Positions 39,469 through 50,618 are shown, counted from the first letter of the stretch. The stretch: 64,000 nt of DNA from an uncultured Bacteroidota bacterium (GCA_902535165.1 CACASE010000001.1:62001-126000), one strand, 5' to 3'. The notes: a model not told the origin generated them from the letters alone. Made by a program: numbers and translations.

Positions 39469-41079
39469 ATGTCTTTACCAAAAATAAATCCTGTTAAAAC
39501 TAATGCATGGAAAAAATTAATTGCCCATAAAGACATTATTAACAAAAAATCTTTAAAAGAATTATTCAATGAGGATAAAAACAGGATAGGAAATTTTGCT
39601 ATAGAATTTGATCAGATTGATGTAGATTTTTCAAAAAACTTAATTGATAAGAAAACTTTTGATTTATTATTAAATCTTGCAGATGAATGTAAACTCAAAG
39701 AAAGTATAGGAAAATTATTTAGTGGCGAATTAATAAATGAAACTGAAAATAGATCTGTTCTACATACTGCATTGAGAGATTTCAAGTCAGATATTCAATC
39801 AATAATTAACGACAGGGAAAAGGTTCAAAGTTTATGCAATAAAATTATAAATGGGAAGCTAAAAGGACAAACAGGAAAAAAATATACTGATGTTGTGAAT
39901 ATTGGCATTGGAGGTTCTGATTTAGGCCCAAAAATGGCAGTAGAAGCTTTAAAATTTTATAAGAATCATTTAAATATTCACTTTATTTCGAATGTCGACG
40001 GTGACCACGCAGCAGATATTTTAATAAAACTAAATCCTGAGACTACATTTTTCATTATTGTTTCAAAAACATTTACAACACAAGAAACCCTAACCAACGC
40101 TGGTATTGCAAAAGAATGGATATCAAATAATTTAAAAACAAATGAAATTAGTAATCATTTTTGTGCAGTTTCATCTAATCTAAATGCTGTTGAAAATTTT
40201 GGTATTAATAAAGATCTTATTTTTAGTATGTATGATTTTATCGGAGGACGATTTTCAATGTGGGGATCTGTTGGACTTTCCATTGCCATTTCAGTTGGAT
40301 ACGATAATTTTGAAAAATTTTTAAAAGGTGCTGAAAAAATGGATAACCATTTTAAAAATTCCTCATTTGAAAAAAATATTCCAGTATGCTTAGCTCTAAT
40401 TGGAATTTGGAATAGTAATTTTTTAAATGCTGAAACCCAAGCAATAATACCATACAATGAATCTTTATGTTTTTTACCAAATTACTTACAACAAGCTATG
40501 ATGGAAAGTAATGGTAAGAATATTGATAGATCTGGAAAAAAAATTGATTATAGTACTGGTAGTATTATTTGGGGTGGTACTGGCACCAATACTCAACATG
40601 CGTTTTTTCAACTTATACATCAGAGCAATAGATTAATTCCATGTGATTTTATAGGTTTTAAAAAATGTCTTCACGGAAATACGGATAGTCATGATAAGTT
40701 GATGTCAAACTACGTGGGTCAAATGGAAGCGTTAATGGTAGGTAAAAATATTGAGGATGTTGTAAATGATTTAAAAATAAATGGAATATCTTCGGAGGAA
40801 ATTAATAAAGTTTCTCCTTTTAAAGTTTTTGGTGGAAGCAAGCCCACAAACTCTATTCTTTTCGAGCAATTAAGTCCCGAAAGCTTTGGTATGTTAATAG
40901 CTATGTATGAGCATATAATATTCACAAAAGGTATTATTTGGAATATATTTAGTTTTGACCAGTGGGGAGTTGAATTAGGTAAAGTACTAGCTTCTAAGTT
41001 ATTAACAGAAATTCAGAGTGGAGAAATTAAAAATCATGATGAGTCAACAAAATCTCTTCTGAAAAAACTTAAAAATTAA
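39469..41079 (+). CDS. pgi: glucose-6-phosphate isomerase
   Basis: NIGIGGSDLGPKM, FDQWGVELGK, ESNGKN. Confidence 0.97.
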   Translation: MSLPKINPVKTNAWKKLIAHKDIINKKSLKELFNEDKNRIGNFAIEFDQIDVDFSKNLIDKKTFDLLLNLADECKLKESIGKLFSGELINETENRSVLHTALRDFKSDIQSIINDREKVQSLCNKIINGKLKGQTGKKYTDVVNIGIGGSDLGPKMAVEALKFYKNHLNIHFISNVDGDHAADILIKLNPETTFFIIVSKTFTTQETLTNAGIAKEWISNNLKTNEISNHFCAVSSNLNAVENFGINKDLIFSMYDFIGGRFSMWGSVGLSIAISVGYDNFEKFLKGAEKMDNHFKNSSFEKNIPVCLALIGIWNSNFLNAETQAIIPYNESLCFLPNYLQQAMMESNGKNIDRSGKKIDYSTGSIIWGGTGTNTQHAFFQLIHQSNRLIPCDFIGFKKCLHGNTDSHDKLMSNYVGQMEALMVGKNIEDVVNDLKINGISSEEINKVSPFKVFGGSKPTNSILFEQLSPESFGMLIAMYEHIIFTKGIIWNIFSFDQWGVELGKVLASKLLTEIQSGEIKNHDESTKSLLKKLKN

Positions 41080-41104
41080 TCTTAGATATCGTAAAGATTA
41101 TTTC

Positions 41105-41144
41105 CTATTAATTTTCCTTGAAAATCTGTTCATAAAATTAATAG
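41105..41144. repeat. perfect 11-bp inverted repeat, 18-nt spacer
   Basis: CTATTAATTTT (41105-41115) and AAAATTAATAG (41134-41144). Confidence 0.7.
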
Positions 41145-41204
41145 TTTGGTAACCTAACTTGACAAAAAAATAACAATATTTGTGACAAATTAAACTATTC
41201 AAAA

Positions 41205-43940
41205 ATGAAAAAAATAATCTTCTTTTTTGCAGCCATTCTTATGACTGGGATTGGCTTTGCTCAAAATACGGTATCTGGTACTGTAGTTGACTCTGAGGTG
41301 GGAGTCGGTCTTCCAGGTGCTTCAATCGTTGTCAAAGGTACTTCAATTGGTGTTTCCTCTGACTTTAACGGTGATTTTTCAATTTCTGCTGAATCTGGTG
41401 ATGTTTTAGTGATATCATATGTTGGTTATGAGTCAGCCGAGATTAGCGTAGATGATTCTAATGCTATTACAATTGGATTATCTCCAGAGGATAATATTCT
41501 CTCTGGTGTTACAGTATTTGGCACTATAGACTTTGCCAAAGATAGAGAGACACCTGTTGCTGCATCGACATTAAATGCGGAACAAATTGTAGAGAGAGTT
41601 GGAAACTTAGAGCTTCCTCAGCTTCTGAATTCAACGCCCGGAGTATATTCAACTATGCAGGGTGCATTTGGAGATGCCAGAGTTAGACTTCGTGGTTTTC
41701 AACAAGAAAATATTGCTGTTTTAATTAATGGAATGCCCGTTAATGACATGGAAAATGGAAGAGTATACTGGAGTAACTGGGCTGGACTAAGTGACGTTAC
41801 TTCTGCGATGCAAGTTCAAAGGGGTCTTGGTTCAGCAAAGCTTCCAATCCCCTCAGCTGGAGGAACTATTAATATTGTTACTAAATCTACAGATTTATCT
41901 GAGGGTGGTAAAATTGCTTTCACTGCTGGAAATGATGGATATTTAAAAACTTTAATGACCTACAATACAGGTATTAGTGACAGTGGACACGCATTTTCTG
42001 CATCATTTGGAAGAACAGCAGGTGATGGTTATGTAGATGGAACTCCTTTTGAAGCATATTCATATTTCCTAGGATATGGATATAAAAGTGATGATGATAA
42101 ACATAATTTACAGATTATTGTAACTGGAGCTCCTCAAGTTCATGATACAAGAACAACTAGCTACTACAACATGGCAACTTTAGAAGACTACAGGGATTAT
42201 GGTATCAGGTATAATTATAATTATGGTCTTCGAGATGGAGTAGGTTACAACATGAGAAACAATTTTTATCATAAACCTATTGCTTCTCTAAACTGGGAAT
42301 TCAAAATAAATAATAAGACAAGTATTTCAGCTACTGCATACGGATCTCTGGGTCGAGGTGGTGGTGGAGGTGATCTTGGTAGGAATGGAGGCTGGGGATA
42401 TTTCAGCTCTAGCAGATGGAGAAATCCTGATAATGGCTATGTTTTATGGGATGAGGTAATAAAACACAATAGTGGACAGACTGCTAATTGGAGATATGGA
42501 TCAACAGCAATGAATGCTGATGCAACAACTGGTCAATATATTGTAAATGACGAAAGCTTCTCATCTAGATCTCCATTCCCAAGAAGAAATGGATGGATTC
42601 AAAGAAACTCCATTAATTCACATAACTGGTTTGGTGCAATTGGAAATCTTAAAACTGAGCTTGCTGAGAATTTAACATTAGATGTTGGTTTCGATTCAAG
42701 ATTCTACAGAGGATTTCATTATAGAAATTTAAGAGACCTTTTAGGTGCAGATGGTTATAGAGATTCAAGATATAATGGTGTTCCTAATACATCTGGAGTT
42801 GTAGCTGGAACTAAAGAATATAGATGGCCAATCTCTGAAGTTTGGAATGTATTTGGTAATCTTGACGAGGAAGAAAAAATCGATAGAAATAATGTTGGTG
42901 TTGTAGATTATTTCGGATTGTATTTTCAGCTTGAATACTTAATGGATGATGTTTCTATTTTTGTACAGGGTTCCGGCTCTAGTAAAGGATACAGCCGTGA
43001 AGAATTTTATCTCTACGGTCCAGGTGATCCATTGCAATATTCAGATAAAGTAAATCTTGAAGGTGGGTCAATAAAAGGAGGGGCAAATTGGAATATTGAT
43101 GCTCAAAATAACATATTTGGTAATGTTGGGATTTTCTCAACTCAACCAATTATCCACTCAGTTTTCCAAAATTATGATCAAATAGCTACACCTGAGGATA
43201 AATTACTTAATGAAAAAATCGTTGGACTTGAACTTGGATATGGATTTAGATCAAAGACATTTGATTTTAACTTGAATTTATACAATACAACATGGACAGA
43301 TAGATTTTTGTTTGAAAATGTAACAATTAATGGGGAAAGAGGTGAAGCTAATTTTACTGGAGTAAAACAAGTACACACAGGGATTGAATTTGATGGAGTA
43401 TGGCAACTAAGTCCTTTTGTTGAACTTTCTGGAATGTTTACAATAGGAGACTATGCTTATTCAGGCAATGTAACAGATGATGCTGTCACATCAAATAATT
43501 CTAATGTTAGTATTGGTTCTGCCACTCTTTACCTTGATGATGCAAAAGTTGGCGATACTGCACATACAACTGCGTATTTGGATTTAACGGTAAATCCAAC
43601 TGACAATTTCAAATTTAATTTAGATCTTTTTCATGCAGACAAATTATATGGAAATGTAAATGCAGAAGATTTTGATGAGCCTGGAGTTACAAATATGCGT
43701 ATGCCATCATACGAAATATTTGGAGCTGGAGCTTCCTACAGATTCCCAATTGGTTCTGATTACATTTACATGAGACTAAATGTAAATAACCTATTTGATG
43801 AGGAATATTATCAGGAATCTGGTAATAATTATGGACCTACTGATAGAGATGGTATCACATATAAGGGTATCAATATTGATAACCGAGTTGTACCTGGGTG
43901 GGGGAGAACTTGGAATTTTGGAGTTACTTATAGGTTCTAA
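41205..43940 (+). CDS. TonB-dependent receptor, carboxypeptidase-regulatory-like domain
   Basis: VSGTVVDSEVGVGLPGASIVVKGTSIG, plug DARVRLRGFQQENIAVLINGMPVNDMENGRVYWSNW, C-terminal Phe. Confidence 0.95.
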   Translation: MKKIIFFFAAILMTGIGFAQNTVSGTVVDSEVGVGLPGASIVVKGTSIGVSSDFNGDFSISAESGDVLVISYVGYESAEISVDDSNAITIGLSPEDNILSGVTVFGTIDFAKDRETPVAASTLNAEQIVERVGNLELPQLLNSTPGVYSTMQGAFGDARVRLRGFQQENIAVLINGMPVNDMENGRVYWSNWAGLSDVTSAMQVQRGLGSAKLPIPSAGGTINIVTKSTDLSEGGKIAFTAGNDGYLKTLMTYNTGISDSGHAFSASFGRTAGDGYVDGTPFEAYSYFLGYGYKSDDDKHNLQIIVTGAPQVHDTRTTSYYNMATLEDYRDYGIRYNYNYGLRDGVGYNMRNNFYHKPIASLNWEFKINNKTSISATAYGSLGRGGGGGDLGRNGGWGYFSSSRWRNPDNGYVLWDEVIKHNSGQTANWRYGSTAMNADATTGQYIVNDESFSSRSPFPRRNGWIQRNSINSHNWFGAIGNLKTELAENLTLDVGFDSRFYRGFHYRNLRDLLGADGYRDSRYNGVPNTSGVVAGTKEYRWPISEVWNVFGNLDEEEKIDRNNVGVVDYFGLYFQLEYLMDDVSIFVQGSGSSKGYSREEFYLYGPGDPLQYSDKVNLEGGSIKGGANWNIDAQNNIFGNVGIFSTQPIIHSVFQNYDQIATPEDKLLNEKIVGLELGYGFRSKTFDFNLNLYNTTWTDRFLFENVTINGERGEANFTGVKQVHTGIEFDGVWQLSPFVELSGMFTIGDYAYSGNVTDDAVTSNNSNVSIGSATLYLDDAKVGDTAHTTAYLDLTVNPTDNFKFNLDLFHADKLYGNVNAEDFDEPGVTNMRMPSYEIFGAGASYRFPIGSDYIYMRLNVNNLFDEEYYQESGNNYGPTDRDGITYKGINIDNRVVPGWGRTWNFGVTYRF

Positions 43941-43960
43941 AATCTTACTTTGATAAATAA

Positions 43961-43986
43961 AAAACCCTTCAATGTAGAAGGGTTTT
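43961..43986. terminator. bidirectional intrinsic terminator
   Basis: AAAACCCTTC-AATGTA-GAAGGGTTTT, 10-bp perfect stem with flanking A/T tracts between convergent genes. Confidence 0.9.
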
Positions 43987-44658
43987 TTATTTTAAACCTT
44001 TTACAACTATAACAAACTCACCTTTCAATTTTTTATTTTTATAATTATCAATAATATCCTTTATATTTCCTCTTTGAGTATCTTCAAATATTTTGGTTAA
44101 TTCTTTTGAAATAGAAATCTCCCTTTCAGGACCAAAATATTCATAAAAATCTTCAAGTGTTTTATATAATTTGTAAGGTGACTCGTAAAAAATCATAGTT
44201 CTTTTCTCTGATGATAATTCTTGTAATCTAGTCTTTCTGCCTTTTTTTACAGGTAGAAATCCTTCAAAAGTAAATCTTTCAGATGGTAGACCGCTAATTA
44301 CTAATGCTGGTATTAAAGCAGTTGGACCAGGCAAACATTCAACATCAATATTATTATCAATACACATTTTAACAATCAAATAGCCAGGATCAGAAATACT
44401 GGGTGTGCCTGCATCTGAAATTAAACCAACCTTAATCCCTGATTGAATTTCAATAATTACTTTTTCAACTTTTGAATGTTCATTAAACTTATGAAATGAT
44501 TTAAGTGGTTTTTTAATTACTAAATGATTCATAAGCTTTAAGCTTCTTCTAGTATCCTCACACAAAATTAGGTCTACATCTTTAATACATTCGATTGCTC
44601 TTAATGTTATATCATCCAGATTACCTATTGGAGTCGGTATTAAAATAAGTTTTGACAT
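43987..44658 (-). CDS. rsmI: 16S rRNA (cytidine(1402)-2'-O)-methyltransferase
   Basis: LILIPTPIGNLDDITLRAIE, CEDTRRS, SDAGTPSISDPG, GFLPVKKGRK. Confidence 0.96.
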   Translation of the reverse strand: MSKLILIPTPIGNLDDITLRAIECIKDVDLILCEDTRRSLKLMNHLVIKKPLKSFHKFNEHSKVEKVIIEIQSGIKVGLISDAGTPSISDPGYLIVKMCIDNNIDVECLPGPTALIPALVISGLPSERFTFEGFLPVKKGRKTRLQELSSEKRTMIFYESPYKLYKTLEDFYEYFGPEREISISKELTKIFEDTQRGNIKDIIDNYKNKKLKGEFVIVVKGLK

Positions 44659-44717
44659 TTAAAATTTATATTTGTCTAAATTAATAACTTATCCGATAAA
44701 ATTAAGCTAAAAAGAAA

Positions 44718-45257
44718 ATGTCAGGAAGAATTGAAGTTATATGTGGATCTATGTTTTCTGGGAAGACAGAAGAATTAATTAATAGGATTAAAAAATCAGG
44801 AAAATCCTACAAAGTTTTTAAACCAAAAACAGATACAAGAAACAAAAAAAATAAAATAGAATCTCATAATAAACTTCAAATTGAAGCCACCACGATAAAA
44901 AATATCACAGATATTTTAAAAGTTAAAACTAAGTATGAAATTATTGGTGTTGACGAAGCTCAGTTTTTTTCAGACAAAATTATTGAAGTTTGTAATCTTT
45001 TAGCGAATAAAGGAGTTAGAGTTATAGTAGCTGGCTTAGATATGGATTATTCTGGAAAGCCTTTTGGTCCAATGCCATTTTTAATGGCTATTGCTGAACA
45101 AGTTACAAAGGTATATGCCATTTGCATTGAAACAGGTGAACCTGCTCTATATAGCTATAGAAAAGTTGAAAGTAATGAAACCATAATGATAGGTGAAAAA
45201 AAAGAATATATGCCGCTTTCAAGAAAAGCATATATCTCAAAAATCAGAAAAAAATAA
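44718..45257 (+). CDS. tdk: thymidine kinase
   Basis: GRIEVICGSMFSGKTEELI P-loop, GVDEAQFF, GLDMDYSGKPFGPM. Confidence 0.96.
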   Translation: MSGRIEVICGSMFSGKTEELINRIKKSGKSYKVFKPKTDTRNKKNKIESHNKLQIEATTIKNITDILKVKTKYEIIGVDEAQFFSDKIIEVCNLLANKGVRVIVAGLDMDYSGKPFGPMPFLMAIAEQVTKVYAICIETGEPALYSYRKVESNETIMIGEKKEYMPLSRKAYISKIRKK

Positions 45258-45261
45258 TTTA

Positions 45262-46350
45262 TTGAGTTACCAGGGAACCCAAATAATAATAAACCTTAAA
45301 AATTTAAAAGCTAATCTATCTTTTATTAAAAGCAAAGTTGATAAAAAAACTAAAATTATGTCTGTTGTGAAAGCTTTTGGATATGGATCAGAGCCTGTAA
45401 AGATTAGTAAGTTTTTAGAAAAAAATGGAGTTGATTATTTTGCAGTAGCTTACGTAAATGAAGGTATTGAACTAAGAAATTGTGGTGTGAAACTACCAAT
45501 ATTAATTCTTCATCCACAACTTGATGATTTTGATGAGATTATTAAATTTAATTTAGAGCCTAACATTTATTCTTTTAGAATTCTAAATGCTTTTATTAAA
45601 AAATCTAACTCACATCCATTCCATTTAAAATTTAATACTGGTCTAAATAGATTAGGATTTAGTATGAATGATATTGATGAATTGTACAATATTTTAAATG
45701 GTAAAACAAATATCAAATACTTGTTTTCTCACTTAGGAGCATCTGAGGATCTGAATGAAAAAGCCTTCAGTAATAATCAAATCAAATTATTTGAGAAAAT
45801 TTCAAAAAAGATGGAGGCTAAATTTGAAAAAAAATTTAAAAAACATTTATTAAATACCTCAGGAATAATGAATTATTCTGAATATAAATATGATATGGTG
45901 CGTACAGGAATTGGACTTTATGGATATGGAAATGATAAAAAATATAGTAAGAATTTAAAGCCTGTTTTATCATTAAGGTCAGTTATATCTCAGATCCATT
46001 TTATAAAAAAAGGAGAATCGGTTGGATATAACAGAGGATTTGTTGCAAATAAAAATTGTAAGATTGCAATTATTCCTATTGGACATGCTGATGGCATAAA
46101 GAGAAGTTTTGGAAATGGCAAAATTGGTTTTTATATTAAAAATAAATTAGCAAAAACAATTGGAAATATTTGTATGGATATGCTAATGTTAGACATAACC
46201 AATATTAACTGCGAGGAGGGCGATGATGTGATAATTATTGATGATAAAATTCAAACAGCTGAAGATCTTGGCGAAAAAACGAATACTATTTCATATGAGA
46301 TATTAACAGCACTATCATCCAGAATTAAAAGAACAATCATCGATATTTAA
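45262..46350 (+). CDS. alr: alanine racemase
   Basis: IMSVVKAFGYG (PLP Lys), FNTGLNRLGF, MVRTGIGLYGY, GNICMDMLMLDI; probable TTG start at 45262 rather than ATG 45193. Confidence 0.92.
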   Translation: MSYQGTQIIINLKNLKANLSFIKSKVDKKTKIMSVVKAFGYGSEPVKISKFLEKNGVDYFAVAYVNEGIELRNCGVKLPILILHPQLDDFDEIIKFNLEPNIYSFRILNAFIKKSNSHPFHLKFNTGLNRLGFSMNDIDELYNILNGKTNIKYLFSHLGASEDLNEKAFSNNQIKLFEKISKKMEAKFEKKFKKHLLNTSGIMNYSEYKYDMVRTGIGLYGYGNDKKYSKNLKPVLSLRSVISQIHFIKKGESVGYNRGFVANKNCKIAIIPIGHADGIKRSFGNGKIGFYIKNKLAKTIGNICMDMLMLDITNINCEEGDDVIIIDDKIQTAEDLGEKTNTISYEILTALSSRIKRTIIDI

Positions 46351-46362
46351 TTGATGTTAAAA

Positions 46363-46392
46363 TTGCGATAGATTCATATTTATTTAAATTTG
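46363..46392 (+). promoter_or_regulatory. Bacteroidetes-type promoter for asd
   Basis: TTG - N19 - TAAATTTG; start codon at 46408. Confidence 0.55.
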
Positions 46393-46407
46393 TTCATTAT
46401 TTAAAAA

Positions 46408-47397
46408 ATGAATTTAGCTATAATCGGTGCAACCGGACTTGTTGGTGAAGAAATTTTAAAAGTTCTACAAGAAAAAAAAATTAAAATTAATGAACTTACC
46501 CTAGTTGCTTCAAATAAATCTATTGGGAAAACAGTTAAGTTTTGTAATAATAATTACAAAATTATTTCTATTGAAGATGCTCTAGAAAAAAAATTAGATC
46601 TAGCTATTTTTTCTGCAGGTAAAGATTTATCTCTGAAATGGGCAAAGAAATTTGCTAATAATGAAGTTACCGTAATTGATAATTCATCTGCATGGAGAAT
46701 GGACAAAACCAAAAAACTTATTGTCCCTGAAGTTAATGGAAATGAGTTAACCATCGACGATAAAATAATAGCAAATCCTAATTGTTCAACTATTCAAATG
46801 CTTATTGCTTTGGCCCCAATCCATATTAGGTATGGAATTACAAGAATTATTGTTTCAACCTATCAATCAATTACTGGAACTGGAAGGATTGCTGTTAACC
46901 AATTAAATAATGAGTACAATAATATTGAGGGTGAAATGGCTTATAAATATCCAATTCACCAAAATGCAATACCTCATTGTGATGAGTTTGAAGATAATGG
47001 CTACACTAAAGAGGAGATGAAACTAATTAATGAAACACATAAGATTTTAGATCCAAATATTTCAGTTACTGCAACAGCTGTAAGAGTTCCAGTTATTGGA
47101 GGACATAGTGAATCAATAAATTTAACATTAGAAAAATCATTTCAAATTGATGATATTAAAAAATTACTTTCAGAAAGTAATGGGATAAAATTGGAGGATG
47201 ATACTAAAAACTTTAAATACCCAATGCCAATCTATGCAAAAGGAAAAGATGATGTTTTTGTTGGTAGAATAAGAAAAGATTTTTCCTGTGAAAACAGTTT
47301 AAACCTTTGGGTTGTAAGTGATAATTTGAGAAAAGGTGCTGCAACAAATGCAATACAAATTTTAGAACTAATTAAATCAAAAGGCTTTATAGGTTAA
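46408..47397 (+). CDS. asd: aspartate-semialdehyde dehydrogenase
   Basis: [32 protein letters not shown]. Confidence 0.96.
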   Translation: MNLAIIGATGLVGEEILKVLQEKKIKINELTLVASNKSIGKTVKFCNNNYKIISIEDALEKKLDLAIFSAGKDLSLKWAKKFANNEVTVIDNSSAWRMDKTKKLIVPEVNGNELTIDDKIIANPNCSTIQMLIALAPIHIRYGITRIIVSTYQSITGTGRIAVNQLNNEYNNIEGEMAYKYPIHQNAIPHCDEFEDNGYTKEEMKLINETHKILDPNISVTATAVRVPVIGGHSESINLTLEKSFQIDDIKKLLSESNGIKLEDDTKNFKYPMPIYAKGKDDVFVGRIRKDFSCENSLNLWVVSDNLRKGAATNAIQILELIKSKGFIG

Positions 47398-48749
47398 TAC
47401 TCAAAATCTTCCATAAACTTGGTAGTATAAACACCTTTAATATAATTTGGATCATCCATCAATTTTCTATGAAATGGGATTGTAGTTTTTATTCCTTCGA
47501 TAACAAACTCATCCAAAGCTCTTCTCATTTTATTGATGGCCTCTTTTCTTTTTTGATCATAAGTTCCTCCACTTTGGCTTGTTGTTATAATTTTTGCAAT
47601 CATAGAATCATAATTTGGAGAAATCGTATAACCACTATATACATGAGTATCTACTCTAACCCCTTGTCCACCTGGTAGATGTAAATTAGTAATTTTTCCA
47701 GGTGATGGCCTAAAACCTTTTTCTGGATCTTCTGCATTAATTCTACATTCTATAGAATGTAATTTAGGGTAATAATCATTTCCGGAGACTTTAATACCAG
47801 CTGCTACTTTTATTTGTTCTTTAATTAAATCATAATCAATCACTTGTTCAGTAATTGGATGTTCAACTTGAATTCTTGTATTCATCTCCATAAAGTAAAA
47901 ATTCCTATCACTATCAACTAAAAATTCGACAGTTCCAACACCTTCATAATTAATAAACTTAGCGGCTTTTACAGCAGCTTTTCCCATTTTATCTCTCAGT
48001 CTCGATGTCATGAATGGTGATGGGGTTTCCTCAGTTAACTTTTGATGTCTGCGTTGAATTGAACAGTCTCTTTCGGAAAGATGACAAACATTTCCAAATT
48101 GGTCAGCTATGATTTGTATTTCGATATGTCTAGGCTCTTGAATAAGTTTTTCTATGTACATATCATCGTTTCCAAATGCAGCAGCAGCCTCCTGTTTTGC
48201 TGATGACCAACTCTTTTTAAATTCATTTTTGCCCCAGACAGCTCTCATTCCTTTTCCGCCTCCACCTGCAGATGCCTTTACCATAACTGGAAAACCAATC
48301 TTTGAAGCTATTTTTAGTGCTTCATTTTCATCATCAATAGCTCCACCAGAACCAGGTATTGTAGGGACTTTAGCTAAGTTCATAGTAGAGACTGCTGTCG
48401 CTTTATCTCCCATTTTTTCAATCATATCAGGTGATGGACCAATGAACTTAATCTTATGTTCCCCACATATTTTTGAGAACTTTGCATTTTCAGACAAAAA
48501 TCCATAACCAGGGTGAATTGCATCAGCATTTGTAATTTCTGCTGCAGCAATGATATTTGCAATTTTTAAATATGATTCGTTACTAGGAGCTGGGCCAATA
48601 CAAACAGCCTCATCAGCAAAACGTACATGCAAACTCTCTTCATCTGCTTTAGAGTAAACAGCCACAGTCTTTATTCCCATTTCTTTACATGTGCGTATGA
48701 CACGTAAGGCTATCTCACCTCTGTTAGCAATTAAAATCTTTTTAAACAT
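47394..48749 (-). CDS. accC: acetyl-CoA carboxylase biotin carboxylase subunit
   Basis: [49 protein letters not shown]. Confidence 0.97.
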   Translation of the reverse strand: MFKKILIANRGEIALRVIRTCKEMGIKTVAVYSKADEESLHVRFADEAVCIGPAPSNESYLKIANIIAAAEITNADAIHPGYGFLSENAKFSKICGEHKIKFIGPSPDMIEKMGDKATAVSTMNLAKVPTIPGSGGAIDDENEALKIASKIGFPVMVKASAGGGGKGMRAVWGKNEFKKSWSSAKQEAAAAFGNDDMYIEKLIQEPRHIEIQIIADQFGNVCHLSERDCSIQRRHQKLTEETPSPFMTSRLRDKMGKAAVKAAKFINYEGVGTVEFLVDSDRNFYFMEMNTRIQVEHPITEQVIDYDLIKEQIKVAAGIKVSGNDYYPKLHSIECRINAEDPEKGFRPSPGKITNLHLPGGQGVRVDTHVYSGYTISPNYDSMIAKIITTSQSGGTYDQKRKEAINKMRRALDEFVIEGIKTTIPFHRKLMDDPNYIKGVYTTKFMEDFEY

Positions 48750-48758
48750 AATATGTTA

Positions 48759-49235
48759 TTATGGTTCTATTAAAAACAACGGTTGATCGAACTCAACTGG
48801 CGAAGCATCTTCAACGAGAATTTTTACAATTTTACCTGAAATATCTGACTCAATTTCATTAAATAATTTCATAGCCTCAATAACGCATAAAACATCTCCT
48901 TCTCCAACAGTATCGCCAACATTCACAAATACGTCTTTGTCAGGTGAAGGTTTTCTATAGAAAGTTCCAATAATTGGAGATTTAACGGTATGGTAATTAT
49001 CAGAACTAGATTCAGGGATAGGACTTGCGTCAGATGTAACTTTGGCTTGAATGACTTCAGGCTGAATAGGTTGTGAAACTATCGGTGCTGGTTGAACTAC
49101 TTTGTTAATAGGTTCTAAATTTGATTTGGAGTTGCCTTTAATATTAATCTTAAAGTTATTATTCTCAATATTAACTTCTGCAACATCTGTTTTAGATACA
49201 AATTTTATAAGTTGCTGAATTTGTTTAAAATTCAT
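48759..49235 (-). CDS. accB: acetyl-CoA carboxylase biotin carboxyl carrier protein
   Basis: VIEAMKLFNEIESD biotinylation motif. Confidence 0.96.
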   Translation of the reverse strand: MNFKQIQQLIKFVSKTDVAEVNIENNNFKINIKGNSKSNLEPINKVVQPAPIVSQPIQPEVIQAKVTSDASPIPESSSDNYHTVKSPIIGTFYRKPSPDKDVFVNVGDTVGEGDVLCVIEAMKLFNEIESDISGKIVKILVEDASPVEFDQPLFLIEP

Positions 49236-49900
49236 AATTTATTCTTATTTCAAGCAAAAATCGATAAAAAAAAAGCTAAAAACAATAAAAATTTGAAAAA
49301 AAATAGTTTTTTTTATTCAAATAATACTATTATATAACAAATGAGTATAAAAACACGTTAATTATTATAAAATTTAGTGAATAATAGCAGTAATTAATTG
49401 AAATATGAACTTTTTTATCTTTTATTGACTTTTTTTAACGTCTTTTTTATAAAATCAATCATTAATTTATCAATTTTTGAACATTTTAATTATTTTTTGA
49501 GTTATAAATAACTTAAAATTATTTAAAAGTATGATTTTATGTACTTTTGGGGGTTTTTAACCTTTTTAGGACTTATTTAATATAATATGGTTCTAAAGTT
49601 CAAAGTTTTCGTTGATTTTATTAAAAAATGCTAAAATATCTACTTATAATTCGCTTTATTAATCATTTTTATAATTGTTTTTAAACAAAACATTGAGATT
49701 ATTTTGAAACTATAATTTCAGTTTTAATACGAATCAATGGACATGTCTTTATTAATTAATAAGACCAATTAACATAATTTCTATTAATTAAATAATTAGT
49801 TTTTTTATTAAAGAGATTAGTCATTCAGTTATAAATGAGATTAGAAAATATAAGATATTATATTGTCAGATCAGTAGTTAGAAATGATTTGATGAAATAA
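49236..49900. other. long extremely AT-rich non-coding interval
   Basis: No ORF >=60 aa wholly within; hand count gives 101 G/C in 49261-49860 (about 17%). Confidence 0.85.
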
Positions 49901-50095
49901 CTATTCGCTTTCTTCGGTTGTGTCAGCTAAAACTTTGCCTCTATAATAAAGCTTTCCCTCGTGCCAATGAGCCCTGTGATATAAATGGTCTTGTCCAGTA
50001 GTTTTATCAGTAGCTATCTGAGCATATGGAGCTTTGTAATGAGTACGTCTTTTGTCTCTTCTTGTCTTAGATATTTTTCTTTTAGGATGTGCCAT
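49901..50095 (-). CDS. rpmF: 50S ribosomal protein L32 (cysteine-free form)
   Basis: [23 protein letters not shown]. Confidence 0.96.
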   Translation of the reverse strand: MAHPKRKISKTRRDKRRTHYKAPYAQIATDKTTGQDHLYHRAHWHEGKLYYRGKVLADTTEESE

Positions 50096-50096
50096 T

Positions 50097-50618
50097 TTAC
50101 TTTTTTAATTGTTTTAATTTATCCCAACGAGGGTCGAAATTACTACTTTTTTCTTTATTTATATCAAAATCTTTCAATCTATTTAAAATATCAGACTTAA
50201 TTGACCCATCTTCAATTCCTGGATGAACGTTTCTAATTGGCATTGAAAGTACTATCATCTCATATAAAAATTGATCTAAATTAATGGAATGGGATCCATG
50301 AGGTAAAATTAAAAGCTCATCATTTGAATCATCATAATATTCACCAAACTTCACTATAAGTTTAAATTGTGATTTCAAATTATAGTCAAAGGGCTCATTT
50401 GATAATGTACAATTAATATTAACAAATCCTTCACCTTTAATTTGCAATTCTAAAACAGTAGATTTTTTTATAAAATCTACTTTAAACTTAATGTTGGCCT
50501 TGTTAAATTCAGAGTAATTATAAAATTGAAAAAAATTATTATCAGCTTGATACTCAAATTTGTGCTTACCATCTTTAAGACCGGCGAATTTTAAAATAAA
50601 CTTATTTGAGACACTCAC
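50097..50618 (-). CDS. DUF177 (YceD) family protein
   Basis: Upstream of rpm[22 protein letters not shown]. Confidence 0.9.
   Translation of the reverse strand: MSVSNKFILKFAGLKDGKHKFEYQADNNFFQFYNYSEFNKANIKFKVDFIKKSTVLELQIKGEGFVNINCTLSNEPFDYNLKSQFKLIVKFGEYYDDSNDELLILPHGSHSINLDQFLYEMIVLSMPIRNVHPGIEDGSIKSDILNRLKDFDINKEKSSNFDPRWDKLKQLKK

Noticed and set aside
41159-41182. TTGAC ... AATATTTG as promoter of the 41205 receptor
   Set aside because: -7 element has a mismatch and the spacing (13 nt) is too short for the Bacteroidetes consensus
49236-49900. Possible replication origin
   Set aside because: AT-rich, but I found no TTATCCACA-type DnaA boxes by eye and no dnaA/dnaN nearby; kept only as an unexplained gap
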